DNA from: Dyella_B humi
Lineage (GTDB): Bacteria; Pseudomonadota; Gammaproteobacteria; Xanthomonadales; Rhodanobacteraceae
NCBI RefSeq assembly: GCF_044904605.1
Contig: NZ_JADIKI010000021.1
Coordinates: forward strand, 496,001 to 560,000
Length of the DNA: 64,000 nt
Direction: 5' to 3'
The number at the start of each line of letters is the position of its first letter. Position 1 is the first letter of the stretch. The position numbers were made by a program, and so were the translations under genes. The notes beneath the pieces are model-generated. The model was given only the letters and a program-made list of their open reading frames with translations. It did not search any database and had not been told where the DNA came from. This document shows, in pieces, positions 27,761-37,257 of the stretch.

Positions 27761-29482
27761 TTACACCGGTTCCATGTAACGCAACAAAAGCCGTGGCGAT
27801 TCCCTGCCCTGCCAGTCGTTGATGGTCAGCTCATATGCCGCACGCAGCATCGGCGGCGGCGGTTTGCCGTCGTAGGCATTGAACATCACCGCGTCGTGCA
27901 CGACATCGTCGCGCGGATCGCGCAAGCTAAGGCGCAAATGGCGCTCACCCATCGGACGCCAGCTGAAACATTCGAAGCGGTTCTCGAACACCGGCTCGGG
28001 AAACGCCTGACCCCATGGGCCGGCATAGCGCAATGTGCGCGCCATCTCCAGCGTCAACATGCCGGCAGGCATCTCGCCGTCGGTGTAGAGCACCGCCTGC
28101 AGTTGTTCTTCGCTCAACCATTCGCGTGCCACCGCGTCGAAGGCTTCGGCGAAACGTGGGTAATGCCGCGTAGGCAGGCTCAAGCCGGCGGCCATGGCGT
28201 GGCCGCCGAAGCGCTCGATCAAACCTGGATGGCGCGCATCGACCACCGCTAGCGCATCGCGGATATGAAAGCCGGCGATGGAGCGTGCCGAACCGCGCAG
28301 GTGATCAGGATCGTCCTCGCCCGCCGGCGCAAAAGCGATCACCGGACGATGCAGGCGCTCTTTCAGTTTGGATGCGACCAAACCTACCACGCCCGCATGC
28401 CAACTCGGTTCGAACAAGGTGACGCCGACGGTCTGCACATCCACGCTGGCTGCGCCAGCCACCATCACTTCCGCTTCGGCCACCATCGCCGCCTGCAGAT
28501 CGCGTCGCTCCTGATTGATGGAACTCAGGAGCTGCGCATAACGGCGCGCTTGCACGGCATCGTCGGTGAGCAGGCATTCCACACCGATTCGCATGTCTTC
28601 AAGCCGTCCGGCGGCATTCAAACGCGGGCCAAGCGCATAAGCGAAGTCGCTGGCGCATAGCGAGGCCACGCTGCGCTGGCTGGCCTCGATCAAAGCCAGG
28701 ATGCCGGCACAGCCGCGACCGCTGCGAAGCCGTTTCATGCCGGCTTCGACCAGCACGCGATTGTTGAAATCCAGCGGCACCAGGTCGGCCACGGTGCCCA
28801 GCGCAACCAGGTCCAGCAGAATGGATAGATCCGGCTCCAGCTTCGAGGCGAACCAATCCAGCTCGCGCAGATGCGCGCGCAAGGCCAGCAGCACGTAGAA
28901 CATCACGCCCACGCCAGCCAGCGCCTTGCTGGGAAAGCCATCGCCCTGCACGTTGGGATTCACGATGGCATCCGCCTCCGGCAGATGATCGCCGGGCAGA
29001 TGGTGATCGGTGACGATCACACGCATGCCGCGTGCACGTGCGGCGGCCACACCGCTTACGCCGGCGATGCCGTTGTCGACCGTGACGATGAGTTGCGCGT
29101 GCGACGGTAAGGACGCCACCAGCTCCGGCGTGAGTCCGTAGCCATGCACGAAACGGTTGGGCACCACGTAATCCACACGCTGTGCGCCGAGCATGCGCAA
29201 GCCGCGCACGGCGACCGCGCTGCCGGTGGCGCCGTCGCAATCGTAGTCGCCAGCGATCATGATCGATACATCGTCGCGGATCGCTTCAGCGAGCAGCGCG
29301 ACGGCCTGTTGCATACCACTCATCTGCTGCGGCGCGAGCAAGCGGTTTAAACGATGCTCGGCCTGCTCGGGGCTCAACACGCCACGAGCGGCATAAATGC
29401 GCTGCAGCACCGGATGCACGGCATCGCCCCAACCTGCCGGCTCGCCCAGCAGCGGGCGTCGCTTCAATATTTGCAGGGTCAT
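27761..29482 (-). CDS. recJ: Single-stranded-DNA-specific exonuclease RecJ
   Basis: A 573-residue 5'-3' single-strand DNA exonuclease for recombination and mismatch repair. The DHH-family motifs are clear: IAGDYDCDGATGSA (motif I), VTVDNGIAG, and VTDHHLPGD (motif III), with the DHHA1 domain later showing GRLEDMRIGVECLL and GSARSIAGFHIRDAL. The start ATG 29482 overlaps the stop of the preceding rpfE-like gene by four bases, so the two are coupled. A long in-frame extension upstream is the shadow of that gene. Confidence 0.96.
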   Translation of the reverse strand: MTLQILKRRPLLGEPAGWGDAVHPVLQRIYAARGVLSPEQAEHRLNRLLAPQQMSGMQQAVALLAEAIRDDVSIMIAGDYDCDGATGSAVAVRGLRMLGAQRVDYVVPNRFVHGYGLTPELVASLPSHAQLIVTVDNGIAGVSGVAAARARGMRVIVTDHHLPGDHLPEADAIVNPNVQGDGFPSKALAGVGVMFYVLLALRAHLRELDWFASKLEPDLSILLDLVALGTVADLVPLDFNNRVLVEAGMKRLRSGRGCAGILALIEASQRSVASLCASDFAYALGPRLNAAGRLEDMRIGVECLLTDDAVQARRYAQLLSSINQERRDLQAAMVAEAEVMVAGAASVDVQTVGVTLFEPSWHAGVVGLVASKLKERLHRPVIAFAPAGEDDPDHLRGSARSIAGFHIRDALAVVDARHPGLIERFGGHAMAAGLSLPTRHYPRFAEAFDAVAREWLSEEQLQAVLYTDGEMPAGMLTLEMARTLRYAGPWGQAFPEPVFENRFECFSWRPMGERHLRLSLRDPRDDVVHDAVMFNAYDGKPPPPMLRAAYELTINDWQGRESPRLLLRYMEPV

Positions 29483-30396
29483 ATTGCGCGCCGCCGCCAG
29501 AAGCGCAGACGATGCCACGGGCGATACAGCCAGCGTTCGCCGCTGGCAAATGACAACAGCAGCGGTGAGCGTTTGCCGAGTGTCTGCAAGCGCGGCCACC
29601 AATCCGTCGCGATGGCATCTACCGGTTGATCCTGCAGATCGATCAACCAACCCTTTTGTGCTGCATCCACTGTCGCGGTACCGCGCTTTTGCATGGGAAC
29701 GCCGGCACGCTGCGCCAGCGCCAGCAACAGCACGTCTTCGCCGATCACGCCATGCAACGCAGTTTCTACACGCGACGGCAGGACGCCACCACCCCAGAAC
29801 CATAGACTGTTGATCGGCGGCAAGCCGTGCTCGCGTCGGCGGGCGTTATGCGGATGCTGATGCAGCAGCACCTGCACTTCGTTGAACAGCACGCGCCAAC
29901 GACGGGTTTCCGGGCCTTGCGGCAGATGTTCGTAGAGATCTTCGCCAAGCGCTTGCTCCGGCGCGGCGAAGTCGGGCAGCGGCATCTGCGTGGACAAACG
30001 CAGGTGCCAGCGTTGCGGTGAAGAAATCAGCAACGTCATGCCTTCGTCGGCGAAGATCGGCCGCAAAGGTTCGGCCAACACGTGCGCTTCGTCCATGCTC
30101 AACGGCAACTGGCCGCAGGCCATCAGCCGCGCGCCGCTCATGTCCGGCTGCACCCAGGCGGGATCGGCGCTAAGCCAGCAGGCATCGGCAGCATCGCCGG
30201 CAAGATGCTCGCGCGTCAGCGCTGCCGCAGGGATGTCGCCGTCGCATTGAAAATAGGACGCCAGGCCGCCGAGGTATCCTTTTGCACCGTCCGGGAGACG
30301 ATCGCTTCGTTGCAACAACACTCGCAGCGGATGCGTAACATCGAAACGCTGCAGATTGGGCAGCCAGCATTCCACGTGATGCGATGCAGTCTCCAT
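29479..30396 (-). CDS. rpfE: RpfE-like protein (phosphoglycerate mutase-related)
   Basis: A 305-residue protein resembling RpfE of Xanthomonas, named from the rpf region where it also lies beside recJ. Such proteins are annotated as relatives of the cofactor-independent phosphoglycerate mutase/alkaline phosphatase superfamily. NSLWFWGGG (about residues 196-204) and the Asp/His-bearing segments before it fit this, but I see no full set of catalytic metal ligands. It starts at ATG 30396, one base after the stop of the ABC-F gene, and overlaps recJ by four bases. The three genes form one transcription unit. Biochemical role is unproven. Confidence 0.8.
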   Translation of the reverse strand: METASHHVECWLPNLQRFDVTHPLRVLLQRSDRLPDGAKGYLGGLASYFQCDGDIPAAALTREHLAGDAADACWLSADPAWVQPDMSGARLMACGQLPLSMDEAHVLAEPLRPIFADEGMTLLISSPQRWHLRLSTQMPLPDFAAPEQALGEDLYEHLPQGPETRRWRVLFNEVQVLLHQHPHNARRREHGLPPINSLWFWGGGVLPSRVETALHGVIGEDVLLLALAQRAGVPMQKRGTATVDAAQKGWLIDLQDQPVDAIATDWWPRLQTLGKRSPLLLSFASGERWLYRPWHRLRFWRRRAI

Positions 30397-30397
30397 C

Positions 30398-32296
30398 TTA
30401 CGCTGAGGCTTCCAGCAGTTCGTACAGCTCCAGCCATTCGGCTTCGAGCGTTTCCTTCTCCTTGCGCAGCTCCGCCTGGCGCTGGCCGAGTTTCATCAGC
30501 TCAGCAGTCGAGCCGTTATAGGTTGCCGGATCGGCAAGCTTCTGCTCCAGCTTGGTCAGTTCTTCATCGATCGCGGCGACACGCGCTTCAATCTTTTTTA
30601 TGCGCTGACGCGATGCTTTTTCGCTCTCGCGCTGCGCAGCGGCCGCGCGGCGGCGGTCGGCGGCGGATTCCGCCGGTTTGGCTTCCGCCTCCGCTTTCTT
30701 CGGCGCGCCGCCACGTGAGCGCAGCCAACGGGCGTAATCGTCCAGATCGCCGTCGAACGATTCGACTTTGTGGTCGGCGACGCGCCAGAAGCTGTCGCAG
30801 ACCATGCCGAGCAGATGGCGATCATGTGAAACGAGCACGAGCGCGCCGTCGAAGTCGGCCAACGCGTCGGCCAAGGCTTCGCGCATGTCGAGATCAAGAT
30901 GGTTGGTCGGCTCGTCGAGCAGCAAGAGATTGGGCTTGTCCCAGGCAATCAGCGCCAACGCAAGGCGTGCACGTTCGCCGCCAGAAAAACCATCGACGGA
31001 TTCAAACGCGCGATCGCCGGCGAAATTCCAGCCGCCGAGGAAATCGCGCAACACCTGCGCGGCGACGCCGGGCGCTTTGTCCTGCAGATGATCGAACGGG
31101 CTGGCGCCTTCGCGCAGGCTTTCCACCGTGTGCTGGGCGAAGTAGCCGATCTTCAGGTCTTTGTGCACCTTGCGTTCGCCACCGAGCGGCGCGAGTTCGC
31201 CGACCAGGGTCTTCACCAGCGTGGATTTGCCCGCGCCGTTGGGCCCGAGCAGACCGACGCGTTCACCGGCTTCCAGGCGAAAACGCACGTCGCGAAGAAT
31301 GACTGCCGGCGGCTGGCCTTGCTCACCTGGGTAGCCGGCTTCCACTTCTTCCAACTGCAGCATCGAATCCGGCAACCGCTCCGGCACGGCGAACTGGAAG
31401 TGGAACGAACGCTCCGCCCGCACCGCTTCCGTTCCGGCCATCTTTTCCAGCCGCTTCATGCGCGACTGTGCCTGCTTGGCTTTGCTGGCCTTGGCCTTGA
31501 AGCGATCGATGAAGGACTGCAGATGCGCACGCTCGGCTTGTTCGCGCTCGTGTGCGATCTGCTGCAGGCGCAGTTGTTCGGCGCGCTGGCGCTCGAATGC
31601 GCTGTAATTGCCGGCGTAGAGCTTGGCCCTGCCCTCGTTGAGATGCAGGGTGTGGGTGATCACGCCGTCGAGGAATTCGCGGTCATGCGAAATCACCAGC
31701 AAGGTGCCCTGGTAGCGGCGTAGCCATTCCTCCAGCCACAGCACGGCGTCGAGATCCAAGTGGTTGGTGGGCTCGTCGAGCAGCAGCAGATCGGATGGCG
31801 CCATCAGCGCGCGGGCCAAGTTCAGGCGCACGCGCCAGCCGCCGGAAAACTCGCTGACGGCACGCTCGTGCGTGTCCGGGCTGAAGCCCAGACCATGCAG
31901 CAAGCGGCCGGCGCGGGCGCGGGCGTCGTAGCCGTGGAGTTCTTCGATGCGATGATGCGCACGCGCCATCGCCTCGGTGTCGCCACGCGCTTGCGCATCC
32001 AGTTCGTCGCGCAAGGCGGTCGCCAGTTCCACATCGCCGCCCATCACGTACTCGATGGCCGGGTCCGGCAAGGACGGCGTTTCCTGCGCTACCGAGGCAA
32101 GATGCAGCCTAGCCGGCATATCCAGTTCGCCGGCATCGGCTTCGATCTGCCCTTGCAACGCGGCGAACAGGCTGGACTTGCCGCAGCCGTTGCGGCCCAC
32201 CACGCCGAGGCGCCAGCCGCTTTGGATGACCAGGTCGATATCGGAAAGCAGCAACCGGCTGCCGCGGCGCAGGGCGAAGTGGCGGAACGCAATCAT
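30398..32296 (-). CDS. ABC-F ATPase (Uup/YheS/EttA group)
   Basis: A 632-residue soluble protein with two ABC domains and no membrane segments, so an ABC-F translation factor. The first domain has Walker A GRNGCGKSS (about 34-42), signature FSGGW and Walker B LLLLDEPTNHLD. The second has GPNGAGKST and FSGGERARLAL, again with LLLLDEPTNHLD. The linker between them (about 230-310) is charged and helical, as in factors that reach into the ribosomal E site. The C-terminal coiled coil (about 555-632) is as in YheS and Uup. It heads the rpfE-recJ operon. Confidence 0.93.
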   Translation of the reverse strand: MIAFRHFALRRGSRLLLSDIDLVIQSGWRLGVVGRNGCGKSSLFAALQGQIEADAGELDMPARLHLASVAQETPSLPDPAIEYVMGGDVELATALRDELDAQARGDTEAMARAHHRIEELHGYDARARAGRLLHGLGFSPDTHERAVSEFSGGWRVRLNLARALMAPSDLLLLDEPTNHLDLDAVLWLEEWLRRYQGTLLVISHDREFLDGVITHTLHLNEGRAKLYAGNYSAFERQRAEQLRLQQIAHEREQAERAHLQSFIDRFKAKASKAKQAQSRMKRLEKMAGTEAVRAERSFHFQFAVPERLPDSMLQLEEVEAGYPGEQGQPPAVILRDVRFRLEAGERVGLLGPNGAGKSTLVKTLVGELAPLGGERKVHKDLKIGYFAQHTVESLREGASPFDHLQDKAPGVAAQVLRDFLGGWNFAGDRAFESVDGFSGGERARLALALIAWDKPNLLLLDEPTNHLDLDMREALADALADFDGALVLVSHDRHLLGMVCDSFWRVADHKVESFDGDLDDYARWLRSRGGAPKKAEAEAKPAESAADRRRAAAAQRESEKASRQRIKKIEARVAAIDEELTKLEQKLADPATYNGSTAELMKLGQRQAELRKEKETLEAEWLELYELLEASA

Positions 32297-32347
32297 GAGG
32301 AATCAGGCTAAGACCGGGCGGAGGCACCCGAAGCCGTACATCATAAC

Positions 32348-32519
32348 GGTCTGGGACGCTCTGATTCATTCTGCGTGGGTGTCACCGGTTCTGTCTGTTC
32401 GCAGATCATAGGGCCGTCGGCGAAGGCAGACTGGCCGTCTGTCGAGACGACGGACCGAAGAGATGCGGACAGACAGAGCCGGTGACGCCTGCGCAGGATG
32501 GATCAGATCGTTCCTGGTT
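32348..32519 (+). ncRNA. Candidate structured RNA: 172-nt near-perfect hairpin
   Basis: Positions 32348-32403 pair with 32464-32519 in one register. Of 56 positions, 43 are Watson-Crick, 11 are G-U when read as plus-strand RNA and only two (32359/32508 and 32352/32515) cannot pair. The apical part continues with CCGTCG/CGACGG (32414-32419 with 32448-32453) in the same register and GGCAGAC/GTCTGTC around a TGGCC loop. Every transition between the arms gives G-U on the plus strand and would be A-C on the minus strand, which favours a plus-strand RNA. It lies between the ABC-F gene and the 32603 gene. It could also be a palindromic mobile element. Confidence 0.5.
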
Positions 32520-32602
32520 CACATCTGTGGTTTTTGCTCGTAGCACGGCGCTGACAGTTCTGCTACAACGGCGCAGCAACGCTTTGTGCGGAGAGGGGAA
32601 TC

Positions 32603-32944
32603 ATGTTCAAGCATCGCTACACCCTGCCCTTGCTGGCAGCCCTGGCCCTCGCCGGGTTGACCACGTCGCAGGCTGCCCACGCCCAGGACACGCTGCGCCA
32701 GCGCGTGCAGGAAGAGAAAGGCATGAACCTGCCGGCTCGCGGGATGAGCATGGCGCAGGTGGAGAAGAACTACGGTGCACCGCTGCGCAAGCTCTCGCCG
32801 CGCGGTGGCGATTCGGCTCATCATCCCACGATCAATCGCTGGGAATACGCCAATTTCATCGTGTACTTCGAGAAGAGCCATGTGATTCATGCGGTGTTGA
32901 ATACGCCGGCGGGGAACAATCGCAGTCCGGATGCGGTGAACTGA
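32603..32944 (+). CDS. Small periplasmic protein of unknown function
   Basis: A 113-residue protein with a signal peptide (1 to about 27, cleavage after AAHAQ). The mature part contains NLPARGMSMAQVEKNYGAP, then RWEYANFIVYFEKSHVIHAVL. The pattern MsM-x-QVE-x-x-YG-x-P followed by W-x-Y-x-x-F-x-VYF resembles the BamE/SmpA-like fold, but I could not confirm it. ATG 32603 follows GGAGAGGGG. The nearby long hairpin lies upstream on the same strand and could be part of its leader. Confidence 0.75.
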   Translation: MFKHRYTLPLLAALALAGLTTSQAAHAQDTLRQRVQEEKGMNLPARGMSMAQVEKNYGAPLRKLSPRGGDSAHHPTINRWEYANFIVYFEKSHVIHAVLNTPAGNNRSPDAVN

Positions 32945-33243
32945 TCTTCGCGATCTCTTCTGCTTCTGCATGAAGATGTCGCCAGCGAGATACCCACATT
33001 CGTCATTCCGGCGAAGGCCGGAATCCAGTTTCAATACGTCGCGCGAAGCACTCAACATCGGTTTTGTGTCCTTCGGACGCGTATTTGGACTGGATTCCGG
33101 CCTTCGCCGGAATGACGACGACGCAAGTTCAAGCATCAGTTAGATAGCAGCGCCTCGCGCAATAGCCGACGGCATCGTAAACTTCCACACTTGCCTGCCC
33201 GGCTTCGCGCCGGGCGATTCCCCTTAGCGCGAGTGTCGTCCCC
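32945..33243. repeat. Inverted CATTCCGG repeats upstream of aguA
   Basis: A CGTCATTCCGGCGAAGGCC element at about 33002-33030 faces its inverted partner at about 33089-33119, separated by about 58 bp. No gene is seen. A GCCCGGCTTCGCGCCGGGC hairpin at about 33197-33215 lies close to the aguA start. Confidence 0.6.
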
Positions 33244-34281
33244 ATGACCGATTCCAGCTTGCGCCTGCCGGCCGAATGGGAGCCGCAGGCCGCCGTGTTG
33301 ATTGCCTGGCCGCATGCCGGTACTGATTGGGCCGAGCGGCTCGAACAGGTGGAATCCACGTACACCGCGCTGGCCGCGGCAATCACCCGGTTTCAGCCGC
33401 TGATCATCGTGGTGGCCGATGCGGGCTTGCATGCGCACGTCACGGCGAAACTGCAAGGCGCCAACGCCGATCTCTCGCGCATCAGGTTTGTGGAGCTGCC
33501 CTACGACGACACCTGGTTACGCGACTCCGGCCCGATCACCTTGCGCAGCGAAGACAACCGGTTCCAGCTCACCGATTTCCGCTTCACCGGCTGGGGCGGC
33601 AAGTTCGGTGCGGAGCAGGATGACGCCTTGATCGCCGGATTGGTGCAAGCCGGCGTATTCGGTTCGGCCGGGCACAAGCGCATCGACTGGGCGCTGGAAG
33701 GCGGTGGCATCGAAAGCGATGGCACAGGCACTATTCTCACCACCTGGCGCTGCCTGGTGCAGCGGCATCCGGAGCAGTCGCGCGATGACATGAGCGCGAT
33801 CCTACGCGACAGCCTGCACGCCAAACGCGTGCTGTGGCTCGATTACGGCTATCTGGAAGGCGACGACACCGATGCGCACATCGACACGCTGGCGCGTTTC
33901 GCGCCGGGCGATCGCATCGTCTATCAGGCCTGCGACGATGCAAGCGACGTGCATCACGCCGAACTTACGCGCATGGGCGAAGAGCTGGCTGCATTGCGCA
34001 CGCCGGATGGCAAGCCGTACACGCTGTATCCGTTGCCGTGGGCCAAGCCAATCCTCGACGACGGTCGTCGGCTTGCAGCGTCCTACGCGAATTACCTGAT
34101 CGTCAACGGCGCTGTGCTGGTTCCTGCCTACGGCGATGCAGTCGATGACGAAGCCGCGCGCATCATCGGCACGGCGCATCCCGGTCGCATCGTGGTGCAG
34201 ATTCCCTGCCGCCCGTTGATCTGGCAGAACGGCAGCCTGCATTGCATCACCATGCAGCTGCCGGCGGGCCTGCTGGGTTAG
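33244..34281 (+). CDS. aguA: Agmatine deiminase
   Basis: A 345-residue enzyme of the pentein superfamily that hydrolyses agmatine to N-carbamoylputrescine and ammonia. Family features are LPAEWEPQAAVLIAWPH at the N-terminus, YDDTWLRDSGPI, the EGGGIESDGTG loop and HIDTLARFAPGD. The active-site Cys334 is in GSLHCITMQ near the C-terminus. Length fits. The next step is done by aguB at 37258, so together they make putrescine. An AraC-type gene follows after ten bases. Confidence 0.95.
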   Translation: MTDSSLRLPAEWEPQAAVLIAWPHAGTDWAERLEQVESTYTALAAAITRFQPLIIVVADAGLHAHVTAKLQGANADLSRIRFVELPYDDTWLRDSGPITLRSEDNRFQLTDFRFTGWGGKFGAEQDDALIAGLVQAGVFGSAGHKRIDWALEGGGIESDGTGTILTTWRCLVQRHPEQSRDDMSAILRDSLHAKRVLWLDYGYLEGDDTDAHIDTLARFAPGDRIVYQACDDASDVHHAELTRMGEELAALRTPDGKPYTLYPLPWAKPILDDGRRLAASYANYLIVNGAVLVPAYGDAVDDEAARIIGTAHPGRIVVQIPCRPLIWQNGSLHCITMQLPAGLLG

Positions 34282-34291
34282 CAACGACTGC

Positions 34292-35041
34292 ATGAGCGTT
34301 GCGCTGCTGCATTACTACGCAAGGCGCCATCAACGCATGGCTGCGGTGCCGTTCGACGATTTCATCGTGGCACGCATCCAGAGCGGGCAAAAGCGGCTTG
34401 CCGACGGCACGCAGCGTTCGGCGATGGAACCGGGCCACTATCTGGTAGTAACGCCCGGCACGCTGCTGAACGTGGAAAACCTGCCGGCCGGCGACGTGCC
34501 TTATCGATCCAGTTGCATCGCGGTGTCGCGCGAATTGCTGCAGAAGACATGCCCGGCGGATGCTACGCCGACACGCTGGGCGGTGCTGCCGCCGTATCCC
34601 ATGCTGGATCAAGCATTCGCCCATGCCGAGGCGGGGCTGCAGCAGCAATTGCCAGAAGCCGTATTGGTACATCGCGTGCGCGAATTGCTGGAAGCGCTAG
34701 GCCTGGGTGGTTTTCGGCCAGCGCTGCATGAGTCTGGCATCGCAGAACGCGTACGTCTCACGATTGCCGCCACGCCGGAACGTGCATGGCGTGCTGAGGA
34801 CCTGACCGCGCAACTGGCGATGAGCGCGGCCACGTTGCGGCGCAAGCTCGCCGCCGAAGGCACGAGTTTCCGCGCCGTGCTAGAAGAAGTGCGCCTGTGC
34901 CGCGCACTCGCCTTGATCCAAACCACCACGCAACCGCTCAAGCGCATCGCCGAGGACTGCGGATATCTTTCCGCTTCGCGCTTTGCCACGCGCTTTCGAA
35001 TGCGCTTTGGCACGCTGCCGTCCGAATTGCGCGATGGATAA
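34292..35041 (+). CDS. AraC-family transcriptional regulator
   Basis: A 249-residue regulator with a C-terminal AraC DNA-binding domain (about 150-247). The first helix-turn-helix is RAEDLTAQLAMSAATLRRKL and the second is IAEDCGYLSASRFATRFRMR followed by FGTLPSE. The N-terminal part (1-130) is a cupin-like sensor. It lies ten bases downstream of aguA and may control the agmatine genes. The inducer is not known. Confidence 0.88.
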   Translation: MSVALLHYYARRHQRMAAVPFDDFIVARIQSGQKRLADGTQRSAMEPGHYLVVTPGTLLNVENLPAGDVPYRSSCIAVSRELLQKTCPADATPTRWAVLPPYPMLDQAFAHAEAGLQQQLPEAVLVHRVRELLEALGLGGFRPALHESGIAERVRLTIAATPERAWRAEDLTAQLAMSAATLRRKLAAEGTSFRAVLEEVRLCRALALIQTTTQPLKRIAEDCGYLSASRFATRFRMRFGTLPSELRDG

Positions 35042-35115
35042 GCTCGCGGCCGACCGACGCAACTCGCAAAAAGTGATACGTTAACGCCCGACTTGGGCAA
35101 ACACGGACTCACCGG

Positions 35116-36459
35116 ATGAGCACTGTTTCCAAATCGCTGGCCACGCGTATTCTCTGGGGTCTGATCATCGGCGTGGTGGCCGCCATCGTTACGCTAGGTG
35201 TCGGGGAATTCCACCCCGGCACGTTGAGTGCTGCACAGCGCGTATCCTCTGCCGTGTTCGATCCGTTCGGGCAGATCTTCCTGCGCATGCTGTTTTTCGT
35301 GGTGATCCCGTTGGTGTTCGCCTCGCTAGCCTCCGGGGTGGCGCAACTGGGACGGCTTGATCGTCTGGGGCCACTGGCCTGGCGCACGTTTGCGCTGTTC
35401 GCCGCCAACATGCTGATTGGCGTCGCCCTCGGCCTTTTGATGATGAACCTGCTGCAGCCCGGCCATCATCTCGCGCCTGCAGCCAAGGATCTGCTGATGC
35501 AGCAATACGGCGGCAACGCGCAGCAGGCGGTGGAGCGCTCGCAAGCGCAGCCGGGCATGACGCTGGCTACGCTGGTGGATATGTTCATGCCGCGCAATCT
35601 GCTCGGTGCCTTCGTCGGCAACAACCGCAACGCGCTCGGCGACGTATTGCCGTTGATCGTGTTTGCGATCTTGGTGGGCGCCGCTGCCACGCAGTTGGAC
35701 GAAGCCAAGCGGTTGAAGCTGCAGTCTGCGCTGGATCTCATCAGCGACGTGATGACCGGCATCGTCGGTTTCGCGCTGAAGCTTGCGCCTTACGCGGTGC
35801 CGGCGATGATCTACAGCGTGATCGTGAAAGTGGGGCCCGGCATACTGTTGACGCTTTCCGTGTTCGTGATCGGTTGCACCTTGGCACTGGCGTTGCAACT
35901 GTTCGGCACCATGTCGATGTGGCTGCGCGTGTTTACCAAACGCTCACCACTGACTTATTTCCGGCAGATTCGGCCGCTACTGGTAACCGCGTTTTCCACC
36001 AGTTCCAGCAGTGCATCCCTGCCCGCCTCACTGGCGTTGGCGCGTGATGAATTGAAGCTGGCGCCGAGCACGGCAGGTTTTGTGCTGCCGCTGGGCGCCA
36101 CCATGAACATGAGCGGCACAGCCTTGTTCGAAGGTTGCGTAGTGCTGTTCGTGGCGCAGACGTTCGGTGTGGAGCTGTCGCTCAGTCAGCAATTCGTGCT
36201 GATGCTGCTGTCGGTGCTGAGCGCGGTGGCGGTGGCCGGCATCCCGGGCGGCTCGCTGCCGTTGATCGCGGGCCTGCTGGCTACTTTCGGTGTACCGCCG
36301 GAAGGTATCGGCATCGTGCTGGGTGTGGATCGCATCCTGGACATGCTGCGCACCACGGTGAACGTGGGCAGCGACATCGTTTCCGCTACCGTCGTGGATG
36401 CGCAGGTGCGCAAGATCATTCCGCTCGGCGAGGAAAACGTGAGCGTTTCAGGCGATTGA
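35116..36459 (+). CDS. Dicarboxylate/amino acid:cation symporter (DAACS family)
   Basis: A 447-residue inner-membrane secondary transporter of the GltP/DctA family. The serine-rich re-entrant loop FSTSSSSASLPASL (about 293-306) and the NMSGTALFEG motif (about 333-342) are diagnostic for sodium or proton-coupled glutamate, aspartate or C4-dicarboxylate uptake. The GIPGGSLPLIAG and VDRILDMLRTTVNV segments are also conserved. About eight membrane helices are visible. It sits in the same direction as aguA and the AraC gene, 74 bp downstream. The actual substrate is unknown. Confidence 0.92.
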   Translation: MSTVSKSLATRILWGLIIGVVAAIVTLGVGEFHPGTLSAAQRVSSAVFDPFGQIFLRMLFFVVIPLVFASLASGVAQLGRLDRLGPLAWRTFALFAANMLIGVALGLLMMNLLQPGHHLAPAAKDLLMQQYGGNAQQAVERSQAQPGMTLATLVDMFMPRNLLGAFVGNNRNALGDVLPLIVFAILVGAAATQLDEAKRLKLQSALDLISDVMTGIVGFALKLAPYAVPAMIYSVIVKVGPGILLTLSVFVIGCTLALALQLFGTMSMWLRVFTKRSPLTYFRQIRPLLVTAFSTSSSSASLPASLALARDELKLAPSTAGFVLPLGATMNMSGTALFEGCVVLFVAQTFGVELSLSQQFVLMLLSVLSAVAVAGIPGGSLPLIAGLLATFGVPPEGIGIVLGVDRILDMLRTTVNVGSDIVSATVVDAQVRKIIPLGEENVSVSGD

Positions 36460-36533
36460 TTGCGCGCCGCATGGCAGGTGAGCGGCAAGCGTCTGCGTAT
36501 TCTGCGAGGCACGTTCACACATGAGTGCCTTCC

Positions 36534-37061
36534 ATGCTTCGTACGATTGCCGCCCTGTTCGCCGCCAGCGCCGTTGCCGCACACGCCGGCGATTTTTCCT
36601 TGCGCGTTGACGCCGCCGACGCCAGCGGACACATCGCGCAGAAATACACTTTCAACGGTTTCGGTTGCACCGGCCAGAATCTGGCGCCGGCGATACATTG
36701 GCAACGGCAGCCGGCCGGTACACGCAGCTTCGCCATCACCGTGTACGACCCGGATGCACCCACCGGCAGCGGCTGGTGGCATTGGGTCGTGATCAACCTG
36801 CCCGCTTCGGCCAGCTCGCTGCCGGAAGGTGGCGTGCTGCCGACAGGTGCGCGCGGTGTGCACAATGATTACGGCACTACCACCTGGGGCGGCCCCTGTC
36901 CGCCTGTCGGCGACAAGCCGCATCACTATGTGTTCACCGTGTATGCGCTCGACGTGCCGCAGCTCGATGTTCCCGACAATGCAACAGCCGCGCTGGCGGG
37001 TTTCATGGTGCATGGCCACGTACTGGGCAAGGCGCAGCAGACGCTGACTTACGGAAGGTGA
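36534..37061 (+). CDS. YbhB/YbcL-family (PEBP) secreted protein
   Basis: A 175-residue protein of the phosphatidylethanolamine-binding/Raf kinase inhibitor-like family. A signal peptide covers residues 1 to about 18 (AVAAHAG). The family core shows CTGQNLAPAIHW, the DPDAPTGSGWWHW ligand-site motif, the GGPCPPVGDKPHHYVFTVYALD block and a closing HVLGKAQ. The start ATG 36534 gives a proper signal peptide; an in-frame GTG at 36525 adds three residues. Function of bacterial members is poorly known. Confidence 0.9.
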   Translation: MLRTIAALFAASAVAAHAGDFSLRVDAADASGHIAQKYTFNGFGCTGQNLAPAIHWQRQPAGTRSFAITVYDPDAPTGSGWWHWVVINLPASASSLPEGGVLPTGARGVHNDYGTTTWGGPCPPVGDKPHHYVFTVYALDVPQLDVPDNATAALAGFMVHGHVLGKAQQTLTYGR

Positions 37062-37257
37062 TGAGAAGCGGGGAACGGGGAACGGGGAACGGACAATTTC
37101 TCGCGATGAGGGTCTTTGCAGCAAGGCCATATTCTTCATCCGCTAACGCGCACTACAAGCTTCACACTCGCCAAAAGCTCAGCGTTCCCTGTTCCCCGCT
37201 CCCCGTTCCCCTACAATATGCGTTTCTCGCCGTACCGACGATCAGGAAACGCCCCGC
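37062..37257. repeat. GGGGAACGGGGAA inverted repeat pair upstream of aguB
   Basis: A triple GGGGAAC run at about 37073-37092 faces GTTCCCTGTTCCCCGCTCCC at about 37185-37205. The same pair type lies upstream of sbcB at 5.4 kb. The aguB promoter must overlap or follow this element. No gene is seen. Confidence 0.6.

Noticed and set aside
32348..32519. Retron msr-msd RNA as an explanation of the long hairpin
   Set aside because: No reverse transcriptase gene lies nearby; the flanking genes are an ABC-F ATPase and a small secreted protein.
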